Below are positions 26,987-33,004 of a stretch of DNA of 33,004 nt, one piece after another. The DNA is from an uncultured Flavobacteriaceae bacterium (lineage in GTDB: Bacteria; Bacteroidota; Bacteroidia; Flavobacteriales; Flavobacteriaceae), in assembly GCA_913020075.1 (NCBI GenBank), contig CAJWAE010000015.1:1-33004 (forward strand). The letters run 5' to 3'. A program made the position numbers and the translations under genes. The number at the start of each line of letters is the position of its first letter. Position 1 is the stretch's first letter. The notes under the pieces are model-generated. The model saw nothing but the letters and a program-made list of their open reading frames with translations. It was not told where the DNA came from and searched no databases.

Positions 26987-28351
26987 TCAGCTTTCTAAAG
27001 ATATTAATTTTGAATATTTTTTTCTTTTAATAAAACTATTAATTAATTTTTGTACATCAGGGTTCTCTTCCATCGAGATTAATCTTGATTCGATTCTTTC
27101 ATAACTTTTGATTTGATGATTTAGTTCAAAATATCCATATCCTTTAAATTTCCTTTCATTGACGTATACAAAAGAGTTTTCCCCTTCTCTTCTTCCTTTT
27201 GAAATGAGTAAAAAGTTGTCAAATGGGTATGAATATTCTAACAATAATACATCTATTTTTTTAGAATATTTTTCAGTTGACTCTTCCCCAATACATGCGC
27301 CATCACATAATTTTATTCCATAGTTGAAACATTTTTTTTCAGTTTTGAAAAGGCTCGTTTTTTGGAGACAGATTCCATAATCATTTGCCCATTTTGAAAG
27401 AGCTAATTTTGCGCTTTTCTTATTTTTAAATACGCTTATATATTTTTTATTTTCACGAACTTGTTCAATATTTAAAAGAGCATAGCTTTCTGTTTTTTCA
27501 TAATAAATACCTATTGGAAAAGTTCTGTCTTTTAAATTTTTATTATAAATAGGATTATTAATTTTTATTTCATTTTGCTCCTTTAATAATGTCACTAATT
27601 CACCGCCAGTTAAAGCAAAGGTGACTTCAGAAATATTTTTTTGTAAATTAATTGATTTTGTTTGTGAACCAGTAAGATGGTTTAATATGCGTTTTTTTAT
27701 ATTATTACTTTTACCAATATAAATAATTTCTTTGTTTTGATTATGAATATAATATACTCCCATTTCTGAGGGGAGTTTATCTATGAGATTCAAATATTGA
27801 GAAGGTGCTTTATTAGGAGTTGAACTTTTTATATGTTTTTTTAAAATTTTTTTTTCTAAATCTTTTTCAAGTAATAATTCAAATAATTTTAAAGTTACTT
27901 TGGCATCACCATGGGCCCTATGTTGATTAGAGAAAGGAATCCCTAGATTCCGAACTAGCTTTCCTAGGCTATATGCAGGTTGGTCTGGTAATAATATTTG
28001 AGATAATTCTACAGTACAGATTGTTTTTAGTTCATAAAGAAAACCTAATCGTCGAAATTCTGTTTGTAAAATCCGATAATCAAAGGAAGCGTTGTGAGCA
28101 ACTAAGATACAATCTTCTGTTATTTCAATAATCCGTTTTGCTATTTCATAAAATTTTGGAGCATTACGCAGCATTTTTGAATTAATACCAGTAAGTTTCT
28201 CTACAAAAGGTTGAATTTCTTTATCTGGATTTATAAGGCTGCTAAATTGATCTAATATTTTAATTCCATCAAAACGATAAATTGCAATTTCAGTGATCCC
28301 TTCTTCATCGTATTTACCCCCAGTAGTTTCAATATCAAGTATGGCGTACAT
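26987..28351 (-). CDS. DnaQ-like 3'-5' exonuclease fused to a GIY-YIG (UvrC/Cho-type) nuclease domain
   Basis: The 454-residue protein joins two nucleases. Residues 1-165 form a DEDDh exonuclease like the proofreading subunit: Asp6 and Glu8 in ILDIETTG, Asp91 in HNASFDYR, and His144 with Asp149 in HRAHGDA. Residues 195-280 form a GIY-YIG domain: GVYYI at 199-203, YIGKSNNIKKR at about 211-221, and a downstream Glu in LKEQNEIKINNPIYNK. The C-terminal 170 residues are unassigned but contain cysteines in a UvrC-like arrangement (CFNYGIKLCDGACIG). This architecture is known in Bacteroidota and Actinobacteria and points to DNA repair. It is not a replicative epsilon subunit, since it carries the extra nuclease. 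The YggS gene ends 5 bases upstream. Confidence 0.9.
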   Translation of the reverse strand: MYAILDIETTGGKYDEEGITEIAIYRFDGIKILDQFSSLINPDKEIQPFVEKLTGINSKMLRNAPKFYEIAKRIIEITEDCILVAHNASFDYRILQTEFRRLGFLYELKTICTVELSQILLPDQPAYSLGKLVRNLGIPFSNQHRAHGDAKVTLKLFELLLEKDLEKKILKKHIKSSTPNKAPSQYLNLIDKLPSEMGVYYIHNQNKEIIYIGKSNNIKKRILNHLTGSQTKSINLQKNISEVTFALTGGELVTLLKEQNEIKINNPIYNKNLKDRTFPIGIYYEKTESYALLNIEQVRENKKYISVFKNKKSAKLALSKWANDYGICLQKTSLFKTEKKCFNYGIKLCDGACIGEESTEKYSKKIDVLLLEYSYPFDNFLLISKGRREGENSFVYVNERKFKGYGYFELNHQIKSYERIESRLISMEENPDVQKLINSFIKRKKYSKLISLES

Positions 28352-28356
28352 CTATA

Positions 28357-29004
28357 TTAATTTCGTTCACCAAAAATTTTACTTCCTACTCTAATCATTG
28401 TTGAGCCTTCTTCAATGGCAATCGCATAGTCGCTACTCATACCCATGGATAGAATATCAAGATTAGAATACTTTTTTTTAATTTTATTAAACAACTTGGA
28501 AAGTTTATTAAATTCTGATCTAACTTTTAAATCATCAGATGTAAAACTTGCCATACCCATTAACCCTCTGATTTTAATACTTTTTAGAGCAATTACAGAT
28601 TCTAATAAATCTTCTAATTGGTTTTCAGGAAGTCCAAATTTAGTTTCTTCTTCAGCAATTCGAATTTGAATTAAACAATCTATTATACGATTGTTTTTTA
28701 AAGCTTGTTTATTTATTTCTATAATTAGTTTAAGACTATCAACCGTATGAATAAGACTTACAAAAGGGGCCATATATTTAACCTTATTAGTCTGAACATG
28801 TCCAATCATATGCCATTCAATATCTTTAGGAAGACTATCCCATTTTTTAGACATGTCTTGTATTTTATTTTCACCAAAAATTCGCTGCCCGGAATCATAA
28901 GCTTCTAACAAATCTGAATTTGGCTTAGTTTTAGATACCGCAATTAGACTAATGTGATTAGGAAGTGTTGATTTTATCTTCTGAATGTTGTTAGATATCT
29001 TCAT
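28357..29004 (-). CDS. YggS-family pyridoxal phosphate homeostasis protein
   Basis: This 215-residue single-domain PLP-binding protein has the alanine-racemase-like barrel fold. The cofactor lysine is Lys25 in LIAVSKTKPNS. Other marks are RIFGENKIQDM, WHMIGHVQTNK, IRGLMGMASF, LSMGMSSDY and the C-terminal STMIRVGSKIFGERN. Family members bind PLP and keep its level in balance, and no catalytic activity is firmly known. The gene is followed after 5 bases by the nuclease gene and probably heads its transcript, with a promoter box placed directly before its start codon. Confidence 0.94.
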   Translation of the reverse strand: MKISNNIQKIKSTLPNHISLIAVSKTKPNSDLLEAYDSGQRIFGENKIQDMSKKWDSLPKDIEWHMIGHVQTNKVKYMAPFVSLIHTVDSLKLIIEINKQALKNNRIIDCLIQIRIAEEETKFGLPENQLEDLLESVIALKSIKIRGLMGMASFTSDDLKVRSEFNKLSKLFNKIKKKYSNLDILSMGMSSDYAIAIEEGSTMIRVGSKIFGERN

Positions 29005-29009
29005 ATTTA

Positions 29010-29017
29010 CAAATGTA
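29010..29017 (-). promoter_or_regulatory. Possible -7 promoter box placed directly before the yggS-type gene
   Basis: TACATTTG on the minus strand fits TAnnTTTG. Only five bases (TAAAT) separate it from the ATG at 29004, so transcription would start at or next to the start codon and give a leaderless mRNA. No TTTG is seen at the -33 place. Confidence 0.38.
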
Positions 29018-29055
29018 CAATTTCAAAAGATGTTATAAATAACTATTGAAGAAAT

Positions 29056-30192
29056 CTAATAAACTGATGAAATAGCCATTCCGGTAAGCATTTTAGGAAG
29101 TATGTATGTAGATTTTTGAGGTAATTTTTTATTTTTTTTTGCATTTTCAAAAAGAAATTCTTTAGATATGGGTTTCATTAAAAATATTATTTCATTTGAA
29201 TGCACAAGTGAATTAAGCTGTTTAAGGCTATTTGTATATTTAGGCAAATATTTCATTTTTTGTTTTATCTCAGGAAATCTAATTAGTAAATTATTGTGAA
29301 TAAATTCAGGAATTTTTTCTGTTTTTAAATTAAATTTATTAAAACCAAAATAGTTATCATTTATTTTTATTGCTAAAGTAAGATCATTATTTATAAATTC
29401 ATTTAAAGAAATCTCATCTCCTTTGTTTTGAATTATTAAATCTTCGATTTGGGTTTTAGTTTTCTTTTTTAAAGGATCCTTTAAAAGCCAAATATAAGCT
29501 TGTAATTGAATTTGAGATTGGTGTAATAGAAAACTAGAAACGTTTAATGGCTTTTTTATTTGATCGGACAAATAATTCATACATTCTATTCTATGATGTC
29601 CGTCCGCTAAGTGAAAACACTTTTCTTTTTTAGCCCAATTCTTTAGTGTTTCTTCTTGAACTTTACTCAAAGTCCAAAGCTGGTGTTTATATCCTTCAAA
29701 ATCAAAAACTATATCACAAGGTTTTTGCTTTAGGATAAAAGGGTTTAATGAATCAGGTAGATTATTCTCGTGGATTATAACTACAGGTTCAGCTTGAATT
29801 TGAACTTTCTCTAAATACTCTGCCATTAGCTGAATTCTTTTTGGAAAAGTTTTTTCATGAATAGTGATTTTCTGTTTTTTAAAATCATCGGTTTGAATAC
29901 CACCTAAAAACCCATTGTATTGTTCTGTCAGGGTAGATATTTTATAAAAATAGACCAAGGGTTTTAATTGTTTTTGATACCATTTTTTTGATAAGAATTT
30001 TTCCCATATTCTTCTTACAAGAATCGGACTTTTTTCTGTAATATTTTTAGGGTGAATAACGTTTATAAAACCTTTTTCACTTTTATTTTTTAATTCATTA
30101 ATCTCTTCATTGGAGTAGCTATCAAGACTGTTCATAACCTGACTCTGCGGGTCATTTGGAAATATGAAATTTAAAGGATTAAATTTTGGCAT
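29056..30192 (-). CDS. DUF1015 family protein
   Basis: The 378-residue cytoplasmic protein belongs to the DUF1015 family. The clearest marker is the HLADGHHR motif (Asp197 to Arg201), together with IHPKN near residue 47 and YFYKIST near 81. The biochemical role is not established to my knowledge. In many Bacteroidota the gene lies beside serA and serC of serine synthesis, but neither is seen here. It starts 15 bases after the Gfo/Idh/MocA gene and is separated from the YggS gene by 51 bases. Confidence 0.82.
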   Translation of the reverse strand: MPKFNPLNFIFPNDPQSQVMNSLDSYSNEEINELKNKSEKGFINVIHPKNITEKSPILVRRIWEKFLSKKWYQKQLKPLVYFYKISTLTEQYNGFLGGIQTDDFKKQKITIHEKTFPKRIQLMAEYLEKVQIQAEPVVIIHENNLPDSLNPFILKQKPCDIVFDFEGYKHQLWTLSKVQEETLKNWAKKEKCFHLADGHHRIECMNYLSDQIKKPLNVSSFLLHQSQIQLQAYIWLLKDPLKKKTKTQIEDLIIQNKGDEISLNEFINNDLTLAIKINDNYFGFNKFNLKTEKIPEFIHNNLLIRFPEIKQKMKYLPKYTNSLKQLNSLVHSNEIIFLMKPISKEFLFENAKKNKKLPQKSTYILPKMLTGMAISSVY

Positions 30193-30207
30193 TTAAAATG
30201 GAATAGG

Positions 30208-31170
30208 TTAGCCAATATATTTAATAATTTGATGAGCTATTGCTAAAGCATTTGCTCCATCTTTTAATGAAACTATTGGCTTTTTTTTGTTTTTAATACA
30301 TTCTGCTAAATGATTTAATTCTTCTTGAATAGCATTAGTTTCAATAATATCGGGATTTTCAAAATAAATTTGTTTTTTATTACCTTCAGAATTTGTTAGT
30401 ATTAAGCCTAAATCTTCATTTTCAATAGATACATCCTTCATTTTCAAAACTTCAACCTGTTTTGTTAAGTAGTCGACAGATATATATGCGTTTTTTTGAA
30501 AAAAACGAGTTTTTCTCATTTTTTTAACAGAAATTCGGCTTGCAGTCAGATTCGCTACACAACCATTTTCAAATTCAATTCGAGCATTACTGATATCTGG
30601 GGTTTCACTAACAACAGAAACGCCAGAAGCATGTATACTTTTTACAGGCGATTTTACAATGCTCAGTATAATATCTATATCGTGTATCATTAAATCTAAA
30701 ACTACGGATACATCAGTACCTCTGGGATTAAAATCAGATAAACGATGAGCCTCAATAAATTTAGGGTTTTTAATAGAATTAAGTATGGATTGATAAGCGG
30801 GGTTAAAACGCTCTACATGACCTACCTGTCCCAAAACTTCGTATTGAATAGCAAGATTAACTAAATTAGATGCTTCTTCGTCAGTCTTAGTTATCGGTTT
30901 CTCAATAAAAATATGTTTTTTTGATTCAATAGCTAATTTAGCTAAAGTATAATGCGAAAGAGTTGGAGTCACTATATCGACAACATCAGAGGCTTTGATC
31001 AGTTCTTCTGGAGATTTGAATGATTTATAACCATATTCTAATTGTACTTTTTTTGTTGTTTCAGGATTTGGGTCATAAAAACCCACTAAATTATATACTT
31101 TTGATTTTGCAGCAATTCTTAAATGAATTTTCCCTAAATGCCCCGCACCTAAAACTCCAATTTTAATCAT
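30208..31170 (-). CDS. Gfo/Idh/MocA-family NAD(P)-dependent oxidoreductase
   Basis: The 320-residue enzyme has an N-terminal Rossmann domain with GVLGAGHLGKIH (5-16), the family's EKP motif at Glu90-Lys91-Pro92 (IFIEKPIT), and a C-terminal alpha/beta domain with MIHDIDIIL around 161-169. Members oxidise or reduce sugars, inositol or related compounds with NAD(P). The substrate here cannot be assigned, and no sugar-utilisation genes lie nearby. The gene is divergent from pcm across 78 bases that hold back-to-back promoter boxes, and it is followed by the DUF1015 gene 15 bases downstream. Confidence 0.91.
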   Translation of the reverse strand: MIKIGVLGAGHLGKIHLRIAAKSKVYNLVGFYDPNPETTKKVQLEYGYKSFKSPEELIKASDVVDIVTPTLSHYTLAKLAIESKKHIFIEKPITKTDEEASNLVNLAIQYEVLGQVGHVERFNPAYQSILNSIKNPKFIEAHRLSDFNPRGTDVSVVLDLMIHDIDIILSIVKSPVKSIHASGVSVVSETPDISNARIEFENGCVANLTASRISVKKMRKTRFFQKNAYISVDYLTKQVEVLKMKDVSIENEDLGLILTNSEGNKKQIYFENPDIIETNAIQEELNHLAECIKNKKKPIVSLKDGANALAIAHQIIKYIG

Positions 31171-31193
31171 TTTTTTAAATAAATAAATTAAAT

Positions 31194-31201
31194 CAAAAAT
31201 A
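31194..31201 (-). promoter_or_regulatory. Possible -7 promoter box of the Gfo/Idh/MocA gene
   Basis: TATTTTTG on the minus strand fits TAnnTTTG and ends 23 bases before the ATG at 31170. The -33 element is not clear. It is paired back to back with the pcm box 33 bases away. Confidence 0.35.
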
Positions 31202-31234
31202 CAATCTAATTGTTAATATATTAATAAACTACCA

Positions 31235-31242
31235 TATTTTTG
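31235..31242 (+). promoter_or_regulatory. Possible -7 promoter box placed directly before pcm
   Basis: TATTTTTG fits TAnnTTTG, with TTGT 21 bases upstream as an imperfect -33 element. It ends six bases before the ATG at 31249, so the predicted mRNA is leaderless. Its last three bases are also the TTG that could be read as an earlier start codon, which argues for the ATG. Confidence 0.42.
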
Positions 31243-31248
31243 CATCGA

Positions 31249-31890
31249 ATGAATGATACTACAAAATTCCAAGGATTGAGGCGGCAACTTATTAAATTAC
31301 TAATATCAAAAGGTATTAAAAATGAAAGTGTTTTAAATGCCATCAAGGAAGTTCCAAGGCATTGTTTTATGGATCCAAGCTTATTGGATTTTGCTTATGA
31401 AGATAATGCTTATCCGATTGCTGCTGATCAAACTATTTCACAGCCTTATACAGTTGCTTATCAATCTCAGCTTTTGGAACTTGATTTAAGTCATAAAGTA
31501 CTTGAGATTGGTACAGGTTCGGGATACCAAACGGCTGTTTTAATTAAGTTAGCCAATCAGGTTTACACTATTGAACGTCAACTATTATTATTTAAAAAAA
31601 CACAACGTCTTTTTACTGAACTTGGATTACGACCAAAAAAGCATGTTTTTGGTGATGGATATAAAGGACTTCCTGATCAAGCTCCATTTGATAGAATAAT
31701 TGTTACAGCTGGTGCTCCCGAAGTCCCAAAGCCTCTATTAAATCAACTGGTTATTGGAGGCAAATTAGTGATTCCAGTAGGGAAAAAGGAACAAATAATG
31801 ACCCGTTACACACGAATCTCAGATCGAAATTTTAATAAAGAAAAATTCGGATTATTTCGATTTGTTCCATTACTAGAAAACAAAAAATAA
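31249..31890 (+). CDS. pcm: Protein-L-isoaspartate O-methyltransferase
   Basis: PCMT methylates isoaspartyl residues in aged proteins with SAM so that they can revert to aspartate. The protein has 213 residues from the ATG at 31249; a TTG three codons earlier is in frame but sits within a promoter box. Features are EVPRHCFMDP, QTISQPYTVAYQ, the SAM-binding VLEIGTGSGYQTAVL, VYTIER, and the late FDRIIVTAGAPEVPKPLLNQ. Proline dehydrogenase follows after 64 bases on the same strand and has its own possible promoter. Confidence 0.94.
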   Translation: MNDTTKFQGLRRQLIKLLISKGIKNESVLNAIKEVPRHCFMDPSLLDFAYEDNAYPIAADQTISQPYTVAYQSQLLELDLSHKVLEIGTGSGYQTAVLIKLANQVYTIERQLLLFKKTQRLFTELGLRPKKHVFGDGYKGLPDQAPFDRIIVTAGAPEVPKPLLNQLVIGGKLVIPVGKKEQIMTRYTRISDRNFNKEKFGLFRFVPLLENKK

Positions 31891-31921
31891 TTTTTTATTA
31901 AGGAACTCTTTTAATTCTGTG

Positions 31922-31929
31922 TAATTTTG
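31922..31929 (+). promoter_or_regulatory. Possible -7 promoter box of the proline dehydrogenase gene
   Basis: TAATTTTG fits TAnnTTTG and ends 25 bases before the ATG at 31955. It lies in the 64-bp gap after pcm. No -33 TTTG is present at the expected distance. Confidence 0.38.
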
Positions 31930-31954
31930 TGTTTTAATTTATGTTTTAGAATTA

Positions 31955-33004
31955 ATGATAAAGTTTGGAAATACAGAAAAAGCATATAGATTAAAGAACA
32001 CTAAAGAACTTTACAAAGCTTTTTATTTATACAAAATAATTTCAAATAATATACTTGTAAATATTGGGACTAAATTCGCTTTAATTTCTCTTAAATTTGG
32101 ATTACCTGTAGAATCCCTTTTTAGAGTTACTATATTTTCTCAATTTTGTGCAGGTATAGAAAAACGTGACTCATTGAAAGTTGTTGAAAAGTTAAAAAGG
32201 CATAATATAAAATCTTATATGCATTATGCAGCAGAAGAAGTAGAGTCTGAAGAAGGAATGGATTTATGTTTAAAAAATATTTTAGAAACTCTTTCTTTTT
32301 CTGAAGAAAGTGATGCGCTTCCTTTTACGGTTTTTAAAGCAACGACTTTAGGCTCAGTATTTTTATTCAAAAAGAAGAGTGCACAATTAACTTTAAATAA
32401 TATTGAACAAATGGAATGGGATCGTGCTTTAGAGCGCATTGAAACCTGTTGTAAGAAAGCCAAAGAATTAAATGTCAGAATACTTATTGATGCTGAGGAA
32501 TCATGGTATCAACCAGCAATAGACGAGATAGCAGAATACTTAATGGAGCAATTCAATGGGAAACATGCAATAATTTTCACCACTTTACAAATGTATCGTA
32601 AAGATAGACTAGACTATTTAAAAAAACTATGTGAAAGGTCAAGAAATAAAGCTTTTAAAATCGGGATAAAATTAGTGAGAGGCGCTTATATAGAAAAAGA
32701 AAAAAATAGAGCAAAAGAATTCGGGTATTCTTCACCAATTTGTGTTTCTAAGGAAAAAACTAACATAAATTTTAATGCTGCAATAGATTATATTTTACCT
32801 CGAATTAAGTTTTGTAATCTTTTTTTAGGAACACATAACGAATCTAGTGTTTTACGTGTTACAAAATGGATGATTTTAAATGGATTAAAAAATGACTATT
32901 CACTAATTTGGTTTTCTCAGTTATATGGAATGGCTGATCATATTTCTTTTAATCTAGCCGCAGAGGGTTATCGTGTGGTTAAATACGTTCCATATGGTCC
33001 TGTT
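31955..33004 (+). CDS. Proline dehydrogenase (partial, cut by right edge)
   Basis: A frame of 350 codons opens at the ATG at 31955 and runs to the window edge without a stop. It encodes the FAD-dependent enzyme that oxidises proline to pyrroline-5-carboxylate. Visible marks are the PFTVFKATTLG segment, LIDAEESWYQPAIDEI, TLQMYRKDRLDYL, the conserved KLVRGAYIEKEKNRA, GTHNESSV, and FSQLYGMADHISFNLA leading to the YRVVKYVPYGPV end of the barrel. The family in Bacteroidota is a stand-alone enzyme of about 390 residues, so roughly 40 residues should be missing. No delta-1-pyrroline-5-carboxylate dehydrogenase domain is seen. Confidence 0.93.
   Translation, partial: MIKFGNTEKAYRLKNTKELYKAFYLYKIISNNILVNIGTKFALISLKFGLPVESLFRVTIFSQFCAGIEKRDSLKVVEKLKRHNIKSYMHYAAEEVESEEGMDLCLKNILETLSFSEESDALPFTVFKATTLGSVFLFKKKSAQLTLNNIEQMEWDRALERIETCCKKAKELNVRILIDAEESWYQPAIDEIAEYLMEQFNGKHAIIFTTLQMYRKDRLDYLKKLCERSRNKAFKIGIKLVRGAYIEKEKNRAKEFGYSSPICVSKEKTNINFNAAIDYILPRIKFCNLFLGTHNESSVLRVTKWMILNGLKNDYSLIWFSQLYGMADHISFNLAAEGYRVVKYVPYGPV

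Noticed and set aside
26987-27500. Replicative DNA polymerase III epsilon subunit (dnaQ) for the exonuclease gene
   Set aside because: The chain carries a GIY-YIG domain and a long C-terminal region, which do not occur in a standard epsilon subunit.

Overview
The window reads as ordinary core chromosome of a low-GC member of the Bacteroidota, most likely a marine Flavobacteriia species. Three things point there: adjacent gldF and gldG gliding-motility genes, a gene pair resembling the capnine (sulfonolipid) pathway, and several promoter boxes of the Bacteroidota type (TAnnTTTG). I see no rRNA, tRNA, CRISPR array, insertion sequence, prophage or integron, and no gap over 300 bases without a gene.

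Layout. A transketolase N-terminal subunit runs off the left edge on the minus strand. A plus-strand run follows: tgt, an LptF/LptG-type permease, an EamA transporter, accA and dnaB. A minus-strand group then holds prfB, a HAD hydrolase and a GNAT acetyltransferase broken by an in-frame stop. prfB is complete only if the classical RF2 +1 programmed frameshift is read. Next on the plus strand come an Uup-type ABC-F ATPase, a secreted metzincin-like zinc protease, a threonine aldolase, a lipoprotein S9 peptidase, and an overlapping pair that looks like cysteate synthase and cysteate fatty acyltransferase.

From 18.7 to 23.2 kb the minus strand carries dnaN and a translationally tight group (SAM-hydrolase-like DUF62, gldF, gldG). 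phoH and purC run on the plus strand. A long minus-strand stretch follows: miaA, a voltage-gated-type potassium channel with a zinc ribbon, a DnaQ/GIY-YIG nuclease fusion, a YggS PLP protein, a DUF1015 protein and a Gfo/Idh/MocA oxidoreductase. pcm and a proline dehydrogenase cut by the right edge close the window on the plus strand.

How the genes work together. Most are housekeeping: translation and tRNA modification (tgt, miaA, prfB, uup), replication (dnaB, dnaN), envelope lipid (accA, the lipopolysaccharide permease), purine synthesis (purC) and protein turnover. The most coherent biological theme is the putative capnine pair lying about 3 kb from gldFG, since this sulfonolipid is linked to gliding in flavobacteria. 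I found no convincing new multi-gene system. The points most worth a second look are the RF2 recoding site, the stop codon in the GNAT acetyl-CoA motif, the degraded zinc site of Tgt, two promoters that predict leaderless mRNAs, and a 16-bp palindrome over the putative dnaN promoter.
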